A program made the position numbers and the translations under genes. DNA of 64,000 nt, taken from NCBI RefSeq assembly GCF_011317445.1, contig NZ_JAAAPL010000001.1, positions 806,001-870,000 on the forward strand. The letters are read 5' to 3'. Under the pieces are notes generated by a model that saw only the letters and a program-made list of their open reading frames with translations, had not been told where the DNA came from and did not search any database. This stretch comes from Chelativorans multitrophicus (GTDB lineage: Bacteria > Pseudomonadota > Alphaproteobacteria > Rhizobiales > Rhizobiaceae). This document shows, piece by piece, positions 28,717 to 39,552 of this stretch (positions are counted from its first letter, which is position 1; the number at the start of each line of letters is the position of its first letter).

Positions 28717-30669
28717 TCAAGCCCTTGCCGCCTGCTCCGCCTGGCCGAGCGCGGCGAAAACCGTCTTCACGATGCCCGCCGCGTCGAGCCCAGCCTTGGC
28801 ATACATCTTTTCCGGCTTCGCCTGATCCATGAAGATGTCCGGCATTACGAGCGGGCGAACCTTGAGCCCATTTTCGAGAAGGCCCTCATGCGCCAGGAAG
28901 TGCAGCACATGCGCACCGAAGCCGCCGATGGAGCCTTCCTCGACGGTGACAAGAACCTCATGCTCGCGCGCAAGCCGGCGGATAAGGTCCGCATCGAGCG
29001 GCTTTGCAAAGCGAGCATCGGCAACGGTGGTGGAAAGACCCGCCGCCTCAAGCTCTTCGGCCGCAATCATGCAGTCAGCAAGGCGTGTGCCGAGCGAGAG
29101 GAGCGCGATCTTGCTGCCCTCGCGGACGATACGGCCCTTGCCGATTTTCAGGATCTCGCCGCGCTGAGGCAGCGGAACGCCTGTGCCCTCTCCGCGGGGA
29201 TAACGGAATGCGATGGGACCTTCGTCATGGTCAGCAGCGGTGCGAACCATGTGCTTCAGCTCGGCCTCATCCGCGGCCGCCATGACGACCATATTGGGCA
29301 GTGTGGCGAGATAGGCGACATCGAAAGCACCGCAATGGGTGGCGCCATCGGCGCCGACGAAGCCCGCGCGATCGATGGCGAAGCGGACGGGCAGGTTTTG
29401 GATCGCCACGTCATGCACCACCTGGTCATAGGCGCGCTGCAAAAAGGTGGAATAGATCGCCGCAAAGGGCCGATAGCCCTCGGTGGCGAGGCCGGCGGCG
29501 AAGGTCACCGCGTGCTGCTCGGCAATGCCGACATCGAAGCTGCGGTCCGGAAACTCCTTTTCGAACAGATCAAGACCCGTGCCCGAGGGCATGGCCGCCG
29601 TGATGGCCACGATCCGTTTATCCTCCCGCGCCTCCTGGACAAGCGCCTGGGCGAACACTTTCGTGTAGCTCGGCGCGCCCGCAGGTGATTTGGCCTGAGC
29701 GCCGGTGATCACGTCGAACTTTGCGACGCCGTGATACTTATCCGCCGCAGCTTCCGCCGGCGGATAGCCCTTGCCCTTTTGGGTAACCACGTGGATCAGC
29801 ACCGGGCCCGTGCCATTGTCGCGCACATTGCGGAGCACCGGCACGAGCGCCTCCAGATCGTGGCCGTCGATCGGGCCGATGTGGAAGAAGCCCATCTCCT
29901 CGAACAGAGTGCCGCCCGTCACAAAACCGCGCGCGTGCTCCACGGCGCGGGTGATGGCGCGGTCAAACGACTTGCCCAAATGGGAGGTGAGTTTTTTGCC
30001 GACGTCACGGATTCCCCGATAAGCGCGGCCTGAGGCAAGGCGCGCCAGATAAGTGCTCATCGCACCCGTGGGCGGCGCAATGGACATATCGTTGTCGTTC
30101 AGGATGACGATCAGCCGCGCATCAAGCGCGCCGGCATTGTTCATGGCCTCATAGGCCATGCCCGCCGAAAGCGCTCCATCGCCGATGACGGCGATCACGT
30201 GGCGCTGGCCGCCGGAAAGCTCCCTCGCCACGGCCATGCCGAGCCCGGCGGAGATCGACGTGGAGGAATGGGCTGCGCCGAAAGGATCGTATTCGCTCTC
30301 CGAACGCTTGGTGAAGCCGGAAAGCCCGTCCTCCTGACGCAGGGTGCGGATGCGGTCGCGCCGGCCGGTGAGAATCTTGTGCGGGTAGGCCTGATGGCCG
30401 ACATCCCAGATCAGCCGGTCATGCGGCGTATCAAAAATGTAGTGCAGCGCGACCGTAAGCTCGACGACGCCCAGGCCAGCGCCCAGATGCCCGCCCGTCT
30501 GCGAAACCGCATCGATCATCTCCGCCCGCAACTCCTCGGCGAGCTGCGGCAGATCCTCCTCGGGAATCTGCTTCAGATCCGAAGGGAACCGGACACGGTT
30601 TAACAGAGGCGTTTCGGGCGGCGACTTCAAATGGCCCGTTTCTCGCTTATCGTTTTTTATCTTGGACAT
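28717..30669 (-). CDS. dxs: 1-deoxy-D-xylulose-5-phosphate synthase
   Basis: Thiamine-diphosphate enzyme condensing pyruvate and glyceraldehyde 3-phosphate in the first step of the MEP pathway. It has 650 residues. The N-terminal domain carries [15 protein letters not shown], the TPP/Mg motif beginning [16 protein letters not shown], and the GPIDGHD loop; the pyrimidine domain has [15 protein letters not shown] with its catalytic Glu; the C-terminal domain is a transketolase C fold. A 30-residue polar N-terminal extension may include alternative starts. Confidence 0.97.
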   Translation of the reverse strand: MSKIKNDKRETGHLKSPPETPLLNRVRFPSDLKQIPEEDLPQLAEELRAEMIDAVSQTGGHLGAGLGVVELTVALHYIFDTPHDRLIWDVGHQAYPHKILTGRRDRIRTLRQEDGLSGFTKRSESEYDPFGAAHSSTSISAGLGMAVARELSGGQRHVIAVIGDGALSAGMAYEAMNNAGALDARLIVILNDNDMSIAPPTGAMSTYLARLASGRAYRGIRDVGKKLTSHLGKSFDRAITRAVEHARGFVTGGTLFEEMGFFHIGPIDGHDLEALVPVLRNVRDNGTGPVLIHVVTQKGKGYPPAEAAADKYHGVAKFDVITGAQAKSPAGAPSYTKVFAQALVQEAREDKRIVAITAAMPSGTGLDLFEKEFPDRSFDVGIAEQHAVTFAAGLATEGYRPFAAIYSTFLQRAYDQVVHDVAIQNLPVRFAIDRAGFVGADGATHCGAFDVAYLATLPNMVVMAAADEAELKHMVRTAADHDEGPIAFRYPRGEGTGVPLPQRGEILKIGKGRIVREGSKIALLSLGTRLADCMIAAEELEAAGLSTTVADARFAKPLDADLIRRLAREHEVLVTVEEGSIGGFGAHVLHFLAHEGLLENGLKVRPLVMPDIFMDQAKPEKMYAKAGLDAAGIVKTVFAALGQAEQAARA

Positions 30670-30716
30670 AAGATCTCGTTCGCTGCGTGCGGCCGTGGCG
30701 CGTTATTTGCTCTGCC

Positions 30717-31637
30717 TTACTTCTCCGGCAAGGGGGTGAACTCCTCTTCGTCACCGGGAACGGTGTCGAAGCGGCCCGTGCGCCATTCCTCCTTCGCCTG
30801 TTCAATGCGTTCCTTAGAGGAAGAAACGAAATTCCACCAGATATAGCGCCGCGAGCCGAGTGCCGCACCACCCACCAGCATAAAATGTGCTCCCGTTTCC
30901 GCCCTCACTACAATTTCATCGCCGGGGCGGAAGACCAACAGCCGATCGGAGGGAAACTTGTCGCCCGAAATCTCGACCGTTCCTTCCAGAACATAAATGG
31001 CGCGTTCCTCGGTATCCGCAGGAATTTGAAAGGCGGCGCCGGGCGCGAGCCTGATATCGGCATAGAGCGTTTCCGCGGCGGTCTTGACCGGCGAGCGAAG
31101 TCCATGAAGCGCGCCAATAATCAGACGGCCGGAGACACCCTGCGCATCCAGCAGGGGAAGATCCCCCCGCAGGACATGCGAAAAATCGGGCTCCACCTCC
31201 TCGCCGCCATCCGGCAGCGCCAGCCATGTCTGCAAGCCCGATATCGACAGCGGACCGCCGCGCATCTCTTCAGGGCTGCGCTCCGAATGGACGATGCCTC
31301 GACCCGCGGTCATCAGGTTCAGGTCGCCCGGCTCGATGACCATTTCCGTTCCAAGTGAGTCGCGGTGCCGGATGAAGCCGTCGAAAAGATAGGTGACGGT
31401 GGCAAGCCCGATATGCGGATGCGGCCTCACATCCACGGCCTGGCCAGGCCGCAGGACGGCCGGCCCCATGCGATCGAAGAAGATGAACGGCCCGACCAGC
31501 CGCCGCCGGGCCGATGGCAAGGCACGGCGCACCTGAAACTCGCCGACATCGGCCGAGCGCGGAACGATGAGGGTCTCGATCGCGTCGCAAGCAAAGGCAT
31601 CGCCCGCTTCGGGATCCCTGCCGGGAAAGAAACTCAT
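30717..31637 (-). CDS. Pirin-family protein
   Basis: Bicupin protein of 306 residues. The N-terminal cupin carries the pirin metal site in VRPHPHIGLATVTYLF and the VHSERSPEEMRGGPL segment; the C-terminal cupin has AIYVLEGTVEISG. Bacterial pirins act as quercetinases or as regulators of pyruvate metabolism; which applies here is unknown. MSFFPGRDP at 31637 is the preferred start; upstream codons lack family similarity. Confidence 0.88.
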   Translation of the reverse strand: MSFFPGRDPEAGDAFACDAIETLIVPRSADVGEFQVRRALPSARRRLVGPFIFFDRMGPAVLRPGQAVDVRPHPHIGLATVTYLFDGFIRHRDSLGTEMVIEPGDLNLMTAGRGIVHSERSPEEMRGGPLSISGLQTWLALPDGGEEVEPDFSHVLRGDLPLLDAQGVSGRLIIGALHGLRSPVKTAAETLYADIRLAPGAAFQIPADTEERAIYVLEGTVEISGDKFPSDRLLVFRPGDEIVVRAETGAHFMLVGGAALGSRRYIWWNFVSSSKERIEQAKEEWRTGRFDTVPGDEEEFTPLPEK

Positions 31638-31716
31638 GGACACACCTCGCGCCGGGAGCCAGCGGAGCTTAGACCTCTTCCGGGGAGCGGAACAGCCACT
31701 TTTCAGAGAATCAAGA

Positions 31717-31983
31717 TCACTTGGGGTCAAGCGGCTCGGTGCCGACCGGCGCCCCTTCGCGGGACAGCCGGATTTTTTCCACCTTGTCCTCGGCCGCTTT
31801 CAGCAGCCGGTCGCAATGGGCCTTCAAAGCCTCTCCACGCTCATAAATGCGGATCGATTGCTCCAGAGGCACATCGCCCCGCTCCAGGTCGTTCACGATG
31901 CTTTCAAGTGCCTCCAGCGCCTGCTCGAAGCTCATGGCCTTGATGTCGTCATTCGTCCCGGCGGTGTCGTTTCCGGTTGTCAT
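31717..31983 (-). CDS. xseB: Exodeoxyribonuclease VII small subunit
   Basis: Small helical subunit of the ExoVII nuclease that degrades single-stranded DNA with XseA. It has 88 residues; the core [27 protein letters not shown] (in two family blocks) and [15 protein letters not shown] are diagnostic. xseA is not in the window. It starts three bases after the stop of the upstream deacetylase-like gene, the common rhizobial order that continues towards dxs. Confidence 0.95.
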   Translation of the reverse strand: MTTGNDTAGTNDDIKAMSFEQALEALESIVNDLERGDVPLEQSIRIYERGEALKAHCDRLLKAAEDKVEKIRLSREGAPVGTEPLDPK

Positions 31984-31986
31984 GCT

Positions 31987-32913
31987 TTACCCTTTCATCA
32001 AGCGTCCCACATGAGCGGCTACCGATAGGCCCAGCCCTTCCAGGTCGTAGCCGCCTTCCAGCAGGCTGACAAGCCGGTTGGACGACCAGCGCCCGGCGCG
32101 CTCCATCAGCATGGCGGTTGCCCAGCCGAAATCCCGCTCGTCGAAATTGAGCTGGGCCAGCGGATCGCGGTAATGGGCATCGAAACCCGCCGAAATGATG
32201 ATGAGGTCCGGCTGAAATTCGTTGATGCGGGGAAGGATCACCGCCTCCAGCGCTTCCCGAAAATCCCCACCGTCCGCGCCCGGTGCGAGCGGAACGTTGA
32301 CGATGTTGCCTGCTCCCGTTTCGGATTCAGTTCCCGTACCGGGATAGAGCGGCATCTGATGCGTGGAGCAATAAAGAACCGAAGGATCGTCCCAGAATAT
32401 GTCCTGAGTGCCGTTGCCATGGTGCACATCCCAATCCACGATGGCGACACGCTCGGCTCCGTGCGCCTTCTGAGCGTGGCGGGCCGCAATCGCCGCATTG
32501 TTGAACAGGCAGAAGCCCATCGCCCTGTTCCTCTCCGCGTGATGGCCAGGCGGGCGAGCGGCGACGAAGGCGTTGTCCGCGCGGCCGGTAAAGACGTCAT
32601 CGACCGCAGCAAGGGCCCCGCCAACGGCCGTAAGCGCCGCATCCCAGCTAATCGGACTCACCACCGTGTCCACATCGATGCGGACCATGCCCTCGGCCGG
32701 AATCTCACGCTCCATGCGGCGGATATAAGCGTCCATATGCGCGAGAAGGGCGGCCGACGAATCCGCCATGGGCGCCGACACGCGGTCGAGCGGATTGAAG
32801 ACATCGTGAGCGAGGACTTTTTCAATCGCGCGCAGCCGATCCGGCCGCTCCGGATGGCCGGGCGGCACCAAGTGCTCCAGAAAAATGGGGTGGGTGTATA
32901 ATCTAGTTGGCAT
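31987..32913 (-). CDS. Histone-deacetylase-family hydrolase
   Basis: Zinc amidohydrolase of the class II HDAC/acetoin-utilisation superfamily, 308 residues. The active site is well preserved: RPPGHHAERNRAMGFCLFNN with tandem histidines, the zinc ligands in DWDVHHGNGTQD, and the distal SAGFDAHYRDPLAQL. Bacterial members deacetylate acetylpolyamines or proteins; the substrate is unknown. It lies upstream of xseB with a three-base gap, so they share a transcript. Confidence 0.92.
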   Translation of the reverse strand: MPTRLYTHPIFLEHLVPPGHPERPDRLRAIEKVLAHDVFNPLDRVSAPMADSSAALLAHMDAYIRRMEREIPAEGMVRIDVDTVVSPISWDAALTAVGGALAAVDDVFTGRADNAFVAARPPGHHAERNRAMGFCLFNNAAIAARHAQKAHGAERVAIVDWDVHHGNGTQDIFWDDPSVLYCSTHQMPLYPGTGTESETGAGNIVNVPLAPGADGGDFREALEAVILPRINEFQPDLIIISAGFDAHYRDPLAQLNFDERDFGWATAMLMERAGRWSSNRLVSLLEGGYDLEGLGLSVAAHVGRLMKG

Positions 32914-33031
32914 AGCCCGATATAGGTACTTAAGCGGCGCTTGGCCACGCTGAGCAAAGCGCCCTCAAGAGCCTGCAGCGCCGTACGTCCATCAACTGAC
33001 GAGCCGCACCGTTAGACAGACACGTGGCTCA

Positions 33032-34117
33032 TCAGAGGATTTCGGTGGATGCGATCTCGATCCCAAAACCCTCGAGGCCCACATAGTGGCGTTCACGGGA
33101 AGCGAGCAGCCGGATCGACGTGATACCGAGATCCTTCAGGATCTGGGCGCCCAGGCCAATTTCACGCCATTCGTTCTCACGCCGCACTGCCTCTTCGTGA
33201 TCTTCCCCGCCAGCCAGCCGGCGCTGCTGATGGGCCACGCCAACCGATCCCGCCCGCAAATAGACCAGGACTCCGCGGCTTCCCATGCGCTCCATGATCT
33301 GCTGCAACCGTCTTTCCATGCCGAAGACATCCTGGACGACATTCTCGGTATGCAGCCGGACCGGCACATCCTGCCCGTCGCGGATGTCGCCGAAGACGAT
33401 CGCCAGATGCTGCATCACCTCCCAAGGCAGGGTGTAGGCATAGGCCGTCGCCTGGCCCGCGGCAGTGCTGACCGGGAAAGACGCTACACGCTCGACAAGC
33501 GTCTCCTTCCGCTGGCGATAGGCTATGAGATCGGCGACGGAAACCTGCTTGAGCCCGTGCTTTTCGGCGAAGGCCGTTACCTGAGGGCCGCGCATCACCG
33601 TGCCGTCGTCGTTCACCAACTCGCAGATGACACCGACCGGCGGCAGACCGGCCAGGCGGCAAAGATCCACCGCCGCTTCCGTATGGCCGGAGCGCATGAG
33701 TACGCCGCCCTCCCGCGCCACCAGCGGGAAGATATGGCCCGGCCGCACAAAATCCTGCGCGCCGACATTGGGGTTTGCGAGATTCCGCACGGTGAGCGTC
33801 CGGTCCTCCGCGGAAATGCCCGTTGTCGTGCCGTGCCTGAAGTCAACGCTGACGGTGAAGGCGGTCTGATGAGGCGCATCGTTCTCGGCAACCATGGGCG
33901 CCAGGTTCAGCCGGCGTGCTTCCTCGCGCGGCATGGGCGCGCAGACGATGCCGGAGGTGTGGCGGACGATGAAGGCCATCTTCTCGGGCGTGCAGTGCAC
34001 CGCGGAAACGATCAGGTCGCCTTCATTCTCGCGTCCATCATCGTCCATGACGACGACGATCTCGCCGCGCTCGAAAGCACGCAGGGCCTCGACGACATGT
34101 TTCTGATCATAAGGCAT
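33032..34117 (-). CDS. ribB: 3,4-dihydroxy-2-butanone-4-phosphate synthase with degenerate GTP cyclohydrolase II domain
   Basis: Riboflavin-pathway enzyme of 361 residues with a RibBA layout. The N-terminal RibB domain is intact: [12 protein letters not shown] metal and substrate loop, [25 protein letters not shown] and the [14 protein letters not shown] end. The C-terminal RibA-like domain has lost its zinc site: where active enzymes have HSEC and a CDC pair, this one reads [16 protein letters not shown] with no cysteines. GTP cyclohydrolase activity is therefore not expected and another gene must supply it. MPYDQKHV at 34117 is the start. No FMN riboswitch is seen upstream. Confidence 0.9.
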   Translation of the reverse strand: MPYDQKHVVEALRAFERGEIVVVMDDDGRENEGDLIVSAVHCTPEKMAFIVRHTSGIVCAPMPREEARRLNLAPMVAENDAPHQTAFTVSVDFRHGTTTGISAEDRTLTVRNLANPNVGAQDFVRPGHIFPLVAREGGVLMRSGHTEAAVDLCRLAGLPPVGVICELVNDDGTVMRGPQVTAFAEKHGLKQVSVADLIAYRQRKETLVERVASFPVSTAAGQATAYAYTLPWEVMQHLAIVFGDIRDGQDVPVRLHTENVVQDVFGMERRLQQIMERMGSRGVLVYLRAGSVGVAHQQRRLAGGEDHEEAVRRENEWREIGLGAQILKDLGITSIRLLASRERHYVGLEGFGIEIASTEIL

Positions 34118-34195
34118 ATAGGTTTCCGTTCTGAGCAAGTAGCGAATAGGGAGCAGCGAATGGAAAGTCCGGCAAGGTTACTCCTCCCCGTTCGC

Positions 34196-35290
34196 TCATC
34201 CTTTCCCCGTCTGCCCCCTGTGGCGCAGATAATGATCGGCAATGGCGCAGGCGACCATCGCCTCGCCAATCGGCACGGCGCGAATGCCCACGCAGGGATC
34301 GTGCCTGCCCTTGGTCACAACTTCGACCTCCGCCCCTTTCCGGTCGATCGAGCGGCGGGGTGTCAGGATCGAGGACGTCGGCTTTACCGCGAAGCGCGCA
34401 ATGATGGGCTGCCCTGTCGAGATACCGCCGAGAATCCCGCCGGCATTGTTGGAGAGGAAGCGCGGATATCCATCATTGCCCGAGCGCATCTCGTCGGCAT
34501 TTTCCTCACCGTGGATGCGCGCAGCCTGGAAGCCGATGCCGATCTCGACGCCCTTGACCGCATTGATCGACATCAGGTTGGCGCAGATATCCTGATCGAG
34601 CTTGCCATAGAGGGGCGCGCCAAGGCCCGCCGGCACTCCTTCGGCCACGATCTCGATCACCGCGCCTACGGAGGAGCCCGCCTTTCGCACACCGTCCAGA
34701 TAATCAGCAAATTCGGAAACGGATTTCGGGTCGGGCGTGAAGAATGGATTTTCCGGGTCGTGGAGGAAATCCCAATCCCAATTGGCGCGGTCGATCTCCT
34801 TCTCACCCATGGAAATGAGCGCGCCGCGAACGACCATGCCCGGCACGATCTTGCGAGCGAGCGCGCCTGCCGCCACGCGGGTCGCTGTTTCGCGCGCGGA
34901 TGAACGGCCGCCGCCACGATAATCCCTGACCCCGTATTTCGCGTCATAAGTATAGTCGGCGTGACCGGGTCGGTACCGTTCGGCGATTTCTCCGTAATCC
35001 TTGGAGCGCTGGTCGACATTTTCGATCAGCATGGAGATGGGCGTGCCGGTGGTCACCAGCGTTTCGCCGTCCTGCATGACGCCGGAGAGAATCTTTACCT
35101 CGTCTGGCTCGCGGCGTTGAGTGACGAAGCGGGATTGGCCGGGCCTGCGGCGATCGAGATCTGCCTGTATCTCGGCCTGCGTGAAATGAATGCCGGGCGG
35201 GCAGCCATCCACAACGCAGCCGATGGCGGGGCCATGGCTCTCGCCCCATGTGGTGACGCGAAAAAGATGCCCGAATGTGTTGTGCGACAT
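34196..35290 (-). CDS. aroC: Chorismate synthase
   Basis: FMN-dependent lyase forming chorismate from EPSP, the last common step to aromatic amino acids. It has 364 residues. Signatures are the N-terminal [17 protein letters not shown], the [20 protein letters not shown] segment and the C-terminal [18 protein letters not shown]. The start MSHNTFGH at 35290 matches the family N-terminus. It precedes ribB by about 80 bases. Confidence 0.97.
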   Translation of the reverse strand: MSHNTFGHLFRVTTWGESHGPAIGCVVDGCPPGIHFTQAEIQADLDRRRPGQSRFVTQRREPDEVKILSGVMQDGETLVTTGTPISMLIENVDQRSKDYGEIAERYRPGHADYTYDAKYGVRDYRGGGRSSARETATRVAAGALARKIVPGMVVRGALISMGEKEIDRANWDWDFLHDPENPFFTPDPKSVSEFADYLDGVRKAGSSVGAVIEIVAEGVPAGLGAPLYGKLDQDICANLMSINAVKGVEIGIGFQAARIHGEENADEMRSGNDGYPRFLSNNAGGILGGISTGQPIIARFAVKPTSSILTPRRSIDRKGAEVEVVTKGRHDPCVGIRAVPIGEAMVACAIADHYLRHRGQTGKG

Positions 35291-35445
35291 AAAAAGCTTC
35301 CTTCCCCATAAGGGGCCGGCCATGCTTCTATGTCGGTTTAGCGATGCGGTCAAACCGCGCATTGCGCAAGTTTGGACACATTTGCGACTTATACTCTTTT
35401 TATACTGTCACGCTCTGTCCCGTCTTATTCGATGAGGTTCGAATC

Positions 35446-35694
35446 ATGCGAATCGCAATTGCAGTTCTTGTCCTCGGGCTCCTTGGCTCCCCTGCGCTGG
35501 CCGCGGATGCGGAAGGAAAGATCGCTTCGGTCGATCCGAAGGCAATGACGATAACGCTGGACGACGGCGCCACGTACAAGCTGCCGCCGGAAACGGATGT
35601 GGAAGCGATCAGCGATGGAGCCGAGGTCGTGATCGCCTATCAGGTGGACGACAACGGCGAGCGGCAGATCACTGACATGTTCCTGTCCGAATAA
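35446..35694 (+). CDS. DUF1344 small secreted protein
   Basis: An 82-residue protein with a clear signal peptide (MRIAIAVLVLG.. ending SPALAA) and a mature domain of about 60 residues with alternating beta strands (GKIASVDPKAMTITLDDG, then TYKLPPE). DUF1344 proteins are frequent in rhizobia and of unknown function; the fold is probably a small beta barrel. It is divergent from aroC and convergent with the histidine phosphatase. Confidence 0.82.
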   Translation: MRIAIAVLVLGLLGSPALAADAEGKIASVDPKAMTITLDDGATYKLPPETDVEAISDGAEVVIAYQVDDNGERQITDMFLSE

Positions 35695-35738
35695 TTTGCT
35701 CAACGGTTGGCTGTTTCGGCCGTTTGCGAGAATATGGC

Positions 35739-36326
35739 TTAAAGCCACTCCAGCCTGTTGTTCTCCACCCGCAGGATGCGGTCCTGCGGTATATCGAGCC
35801 TCGCGGCCTCATCACCGGGCATGTTTTCCAGCCAATGGAATATGGCACGCATGACCCCGCCATGCGTCACGCAGATCGTGGGTCTTTCAATCTCGTCCAG
35901 CCACGAGCGGATGCGCAGCGCCATCGTCTCATAGCTTTCCGCATCCACGCCCGGCGGCACGAATCGCCACTTGCTGCGCGTGCGCTCCGCCGTGCAGCCC
36001 GGCGAACGCGCCTCAAGCTCGGCATAGGTGAAGCCCTGCCAGTCGCCGAAATGCACTTCCATCAGGCGCGGGTCGACGCGGAAATCGGAAGGAGAAAGGC
36101 CAAGCCTGGCGCGAATGCGCTCCATGGTCTCGCAGGTACGCCGGAGGGGGCTTGCAACAAAATCGAATGACGAGGGATTCGGCACGATTTCCGCAAGACG
36201 CTCGCCGTTGCGGTCGGCCTGGAGGCGGCCGCGTTCGTTGATATCCGTATCCGCCTGACCCTGCAGGCGCGCCTCGCCGTTCCAATCGGTCTCGCCGTGA
36301 CGCACGATATATAGCAGCGGAAGCAC
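35739..36326 (-). CDS. Histidine phosphatase family protein
   Basis: Phosphatase of the phosphoglycerate-mutase-like superfamily, about 195 residues. The catalytic histidine is in IVRHGETDWN; the second arginine is in SPLRRTCETM, the acid in MEVHFGDWQG, and the second histidine in VTHGGVMR. The physiological substrate is unknown. The GTG at 36326 follows GAGGG and starts right before the first strand; a TTG at 36356 is an alternative. Confidence 0.88.
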   Translation of the reverse strand: MLPLLYIVRHGETDWNGEARLQGQADTDINERGRLQADRNGERLAEIVPNPSSFDFVASPLRRTCETMERIRARLGLSPSDFRVDPRLMEVHFGDWQGFTYAELEARSPGCTAERTRSKWRFVPPGVDAESYETMALRIRSWLDEIERPTICVTHGGVMRAIFHWLENMPGDEAARLDIPQDRILRVENNRLEWL

Positions 36327-36439
36327 AGTTGCCCTCGCGATAGGGCGCCCCGCCAAATTCGGACTACAGCGCCGAGCGTCCTTTAGAACGCACCAAGGGC
36401 GTTGTAAATTATTGAATCCAGCGCCCAGGTTTCGATGCG

Positions 36440-37258
36440 TTAGTCACCGTTCACCGTGATATCGGGCGCATCCACCGCCTTCATACCAACCACGTGATAA
36501 CCGGAATCGGCATGCAGCACCTCACCTGTCACGGCGCGCGAAAGATGTGACAGCAGGTAAAGCGCGGTATCGCCCACCTCCTCGATAGTCACCACGCGCT
36601 TCAACGGTGAATTGTATTCGTTCCAGCGCAGGATGTAGCGGAAGTCGCCGATGCCCGAGGCGGCGAGTGTCTTGATCGGCCCGGCCGAAATCGCATTGAC
36701 GCGAATGTTGCTGCCGCCGAGGTCAACCGCCAGATAGCGGACGCTTGCCTCAAGCGCGGCTTTCGCCACACCCATCACGTTGTAGTGCGGCATGACCTTC
36801 TCCGCACCATAATAGGTGAGCGTGATGATGGACCCGCCATCCGTCATGAGAGGTTCGGCTCGCTTTGCGACGGCGGTCAGCGAATAAACGGAAATATCCA
36901 TTGTGCGCAGGAAATTCTCCCGCGTGGTCTCGACATAACGGCCGGTCAGTTCGTCCTTGTCGGAAAAGGCTACAGCGTGAACGAGGAAGTCCAGCTTGCC
37001 CCAGCGCTTCTCCACCTCGGCAAAGACCGCATCGATCGACGCCGGATCGGTGACGTCGCAATGGCCGACGACTATGGCGCCGAGCTCGGCGGCCAGCGGC
37101 TCCACCCTCTTTTTCAGTGCATCGCCCTGGTAGGTGAGCGCTAGCTCTGCGCCCTCTGTGGCGCATGCCTTGCAAATGCCCCAGGCAATCGAGCGGTTGT
37201 TTGCAACGCCGAGAACGAGCCCCCGTTTGCCGGCCATCAGGCCATTCCCACCTGCCAT
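36440..37258 (-). CDS. fabI: Enoyl-[acyl-carrier-protein] reductase (NADH)
   Basis: Last reductive step of each fatty-acid elongation cycle; target of triclosan. It has 272 residues in the SDR fold with the FabI-type cofactor motif GVANNRSIAWGICKA. The catalytic Tyr-x6-Lys is in YNVMGVAK, preceded by TLTYYGAEKVMPHYN. Like many alphaproteobacteria, a second FabI may exist elsewhere. It follows the DnaJ-type gene on the same strand. GGAGAA precedes the ATG; an internal ATG at 37237 is possible. Confidence 0.95.
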   Translation of the reverse strand: MAGGNGLMAGKRGLVLGVANNRSIAWGICKACATEGAELALTYQGDALKKRVEPLAAELGAIVVGHCDVTDPASIDAVFAEVEKRWGKLDFLVHAVAFSDKDELTGRYVETTRENFLRTMDISVYSLTAVAKRAEPLMTDGGSIITLTYYGAEKVMPHYNVMGVAKAALEASVRYLAVDLGGSNIRVNAISAGPIKTLAASGIGDFRYILRWNEYNSPLKRVVTIEEVGDTALYLLSHLSRAVTGEVLHADSGYHVVGMKAVDAPDITVNGD

Positions 37259-37367
37259 ATCGATTCTCCGAACTCAAATTGCGGCGGACGCCGTATCGCA
37301 CAGTGGCAGAATTGCATCAAGCGCGCGACCGGGAAAGCCTGCCGTGAGGTTTTGCTCGGAAAAGTTG

Positions 37368-38276
37368 TCAGGCGTCTGCCTTACGGAACAGTGCCTCCAG
37401 CGCAGGGTCGCCCCCCTCGGGCAACATGATGCGCACATGAGTGTAAAGATCGCCGTTGCCGCCGGCTTTAAGCGGCAGCCCGCGCCCTTTCAGCCGCAAC
37501 GTTCGATCGGAACTGGACCAGGCCGGGATCGTCACCGCCACCTTTCCGGTCGGGGTGCCGACCGCAACCTTGGCGCCAAGGACCGCATCGCGCAGACTTA
37601 CCGGGAGATCGACGTGGAGATCGCGCCCTTCCACCCGGTACTGCGGATGGGGTCGCAGGCGCAGCTTCACGAGCGCATCGCCCCGCTCGCCGAAAGGCGT
37701 TTCCGCGCCCTGTCCCTTCAGCCGGATTGTCTGGCCATCCTCCACATAGCGCGGCAACTTCACCGCGATGCGCCGCCCGTCCGGAAAAACCGCGTTGACC
37801 TTGGCTTCGGTGGCGATGTCCTCCACACTTACGTCGAGCGTGACGTTGATATCGCCGATTCCCTCGGGCCGGGCGCTTCGCGCGCCCTGGTTTCCGCGGA
37901 AGGCCTGACCGAAGATCTCGCTGAAAATATCGCCTGCATCTCCGCCAACGCCGCTCGTGCGGAACTCAAAATGCGCGCGACCCGGACCGCCGCCGCCACG
38001 GCGGAACCCTGCGAAGGGGTCAGCGCCAGCTTCTGCGAAATCCTGGTAGCGCGGCTTGCCCGCAGCATCGATCTCGCCATTGTCAAATGCCGTGCGCTTC
38101 TTCTCATCCCCCAGGATCTCGTAGGCCTGGTTGACCTCGGCGAAACGTTCCTTTGCCTGCGGATCGTCGGGCCGCTGGTCGGGATGATACTTCTTCGCCA
38201 GACGGCGAAAGGCCGCCTTTATGTCCTTGGCCGACGCGCTCTTCGACACGCCCAGCACTTCATAAGGGTCTCTCAT
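37368..38276 (-). CDS. DnaJ C-terminal domain protein (CbpA-like co-chaperone)
   Basis: Hsp40 co-chaperone of 302 residues. The J domain occupies residues 1-66 ([20 protein letters not shown] with the HPD tripeptide in KKYHPDQRP). A Gly/Phe-rich linker follows, then two beta-rich substrate-binding subdomains ([20 protein letters not shown] and the later [18 protein letters not shown]). The cysteine-rich zinc domain of true DnaJ is absent, which marks the CbpA type. fabI lies 109 bases downstream. Confidence 0.92.
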   Translation of the reverse strand: MRDPYEVLGVSKSASAKDIKAAFRRLAKKYHPDQRPDDPQAKERFAEVNQAYEILGDEKKRTAFDNGEIDAAGKPRYQDFAEAGADPFAGFRRGGGGPGRAHFEFRTSGVGGDAGDIFSEIFGQAFRGNQGARSARPEGIGDINVTLDVSVEDIATEAKVNAVFPDGRRIAVKLPRYVEDGQTIRLKGQGAETPFGERGDALVKLRLRPHPQYRVEGRDLHVDLPVSLRDAVLGAKVAVGTPTGKVAVTIPAWSSSDRTLRLKGRGLPLKAGGNGDLYTHVRIMLPEGGDPALEALFRKADA

Positions 38277-38397
38277 TTCTGCCTTGCCCAACGGCGGCAG
38301 GAAAGCGCCGCAAAGAATGTTTTTGCCAACAGTTTCAGCATTCAACGATTATATGCGTATTCGGCTGGCGGAATTCCAGTGCACAGGAATGAGGGCG

Positions 38398-38823
38398 CTA
38401 ATGCTGCTCGAACATGCGCATGCGCAGATTGCCGGCCATATCCCGGCAGGCCTTGCCCCGATAGAGACCTATGCCGTCAAAGCTCTCGCGCGTGGTGGTG
38501 AAGGCGAAGCAGCCTGCTTCGCCGCTATAGGCGGTAATCAAGCCGCGAGCGCCGCTTTCCGGGTTTTCCCACCAAAGACCGGTCGCTTCCTCCGGATTTG
38601 CCGAGAGAGCGGCAAGAATCGCCTGGCCATCCTTTGCCAGATTCTCATCGGGAAATACCGCCACTCGCGGCGGAACGGAGCCCGTGGTGAGAACCGTATC
38701 GACAGCGGCCTTTTTCCCGCCGATGACACAGGCCTGAACCGCAACGGACATGACGAAAAGAGCCGCAGCCTTCCGAAGGGCGCGCAGGGCCAAACGGCCA
38801 ACTGTTTCTGTCTCTTGCGTCAC
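38398..38823 (-). CDS. Putative lipoprotein, RT0821/Lpp0805-like surface protein
   Basis: Small exported protein of about 141 residues. An Arg/Lys-containing start and hydrophobic run end at a probable lipobox, VAVQAC. The mature part has NPESGARGLITAY and GKACRDMAG, a spacing reminiscent of the RT0821/Lpp0805 surface-protein family, though the match is by eye. No ATG is available upstream of the signal peptide; the GTG at 38823 is my choice and TTG codons at 38853 or 38793 are alternatives. It is divergent from pdxH with a very short shared leader. Confidence 0.6.
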   Translation of the reverse strand: MTQETETVGRLALRALRKAAALFVMSVAVQACVIGGKKAAVDTVLTTGSVPPRVAVFPDENLAKDGQAILAALSANPEEATGLWWENPESGARGLITAYSGEAGCFAFTTTRESFDGIGLYRGKACRDMAGNLRMRMFEQH

Positions 38824-38856
38824 TCCCAACAATCGGCAATCTCCCAATGACAATAG

Positions 38857-39486
38857 ATGAGCAGAACGATGATTAAAAACGACTTAAAGCAGACCGACTT
38901 TACCGAGGCAGGAGAGCCATTCCGCCTGTTTGCCGAATGGCTTCGGGACGCAGAACAATCCGAACCCAACGACCCAAACGCCACCGCGCTCGCAACCGTG
39001 GACCCGGAGGGGATGCCCAATGTGCGGATGGTCCTGCTCAAGGGATTCGATGAACAGGGATTCGTTTTCTATACCAACTTTGAAAGCGCAAAGGGACAAG
39101 AAATTTTGTCCTCTATGAAAGCCGCGATGTGTTTCCACTGGAAAAGCCTGCGCCGTCAGGTGCGGGTGCGTGGCCCGGTGGAAAAAGTGACGGACGAGGA
39201 GGCCAACGCCTATTATGCTTCCCGGCCGCGCGGCAGCCGGATCGGCGCCTGGGCTTCGAAGCAATCCCGGCCGCTGGAAGGTCGCTTCGCCCTCGAGAAG
39301 GCGGTTGCCGAGTACACGGCCAAATACGCGGTGGGGGAAATACCCCGGCCCGACTACTGGTCAGGCTTCCGCATCAAGCCTGTGAGCATTGAATTCTGGC
39401 ACGACCGCCCCTTCAGGCTGCATGACCGCATTCTCTTCGAGCGGGAGAGCGGCGGGTTATGGACGAAAACGCGTCTTTATCCCTGA
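38857..39486 (+). CDS. pdxH: Pyridoxine/pyridoxamine 5'-phosphate oxidase
   Basis: FMN oxidase that makes pyridoxal 5'-phosphate, the cofactor of thrC and the aminotransferase in this window. It has 209 residues. FMN-binding segments are [19 protein letters not shown] in near-canonical form, [15 protein letters not shown], and the C-terminal signature [14 protein letters not shown] and [13 protein letters not shown] 38857 is used; ATG 38869 is nearly as good. Confidence 0.95.
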   Translation: MSRTMIKNDLKQTDFTEAGEPFRLFAEWLRDAEQSEPNDPNATALATVDPEGMPNVRMVLLKGFDEQGFVFYTNFESAKGQEILSSMKAAMCFHWKSLRRQVRVRGPVEKVTDEEANAYYASRPRGSRIGAWASKQSRPLEGRFALEKAVAEYTAKYAVGEIPRPDYWSGFRIKPVSIEFWHDRPFRLHDRILFERESGGLWTKTRLYP

Positions 39487-39552
39487 CAGGGCGAGCACAC
39501 GCGCGGCGACGATCAGTACCGCCTCGCGGCGCTTCAGCCTGGATTTGACCGC

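Noticed and set aside
34118-34195. FMN riboswitch upstream of ribB
   Set aside because: The leader is under 80 bases and lacks the conserved multi-helix core; I see no RFN-type motif.
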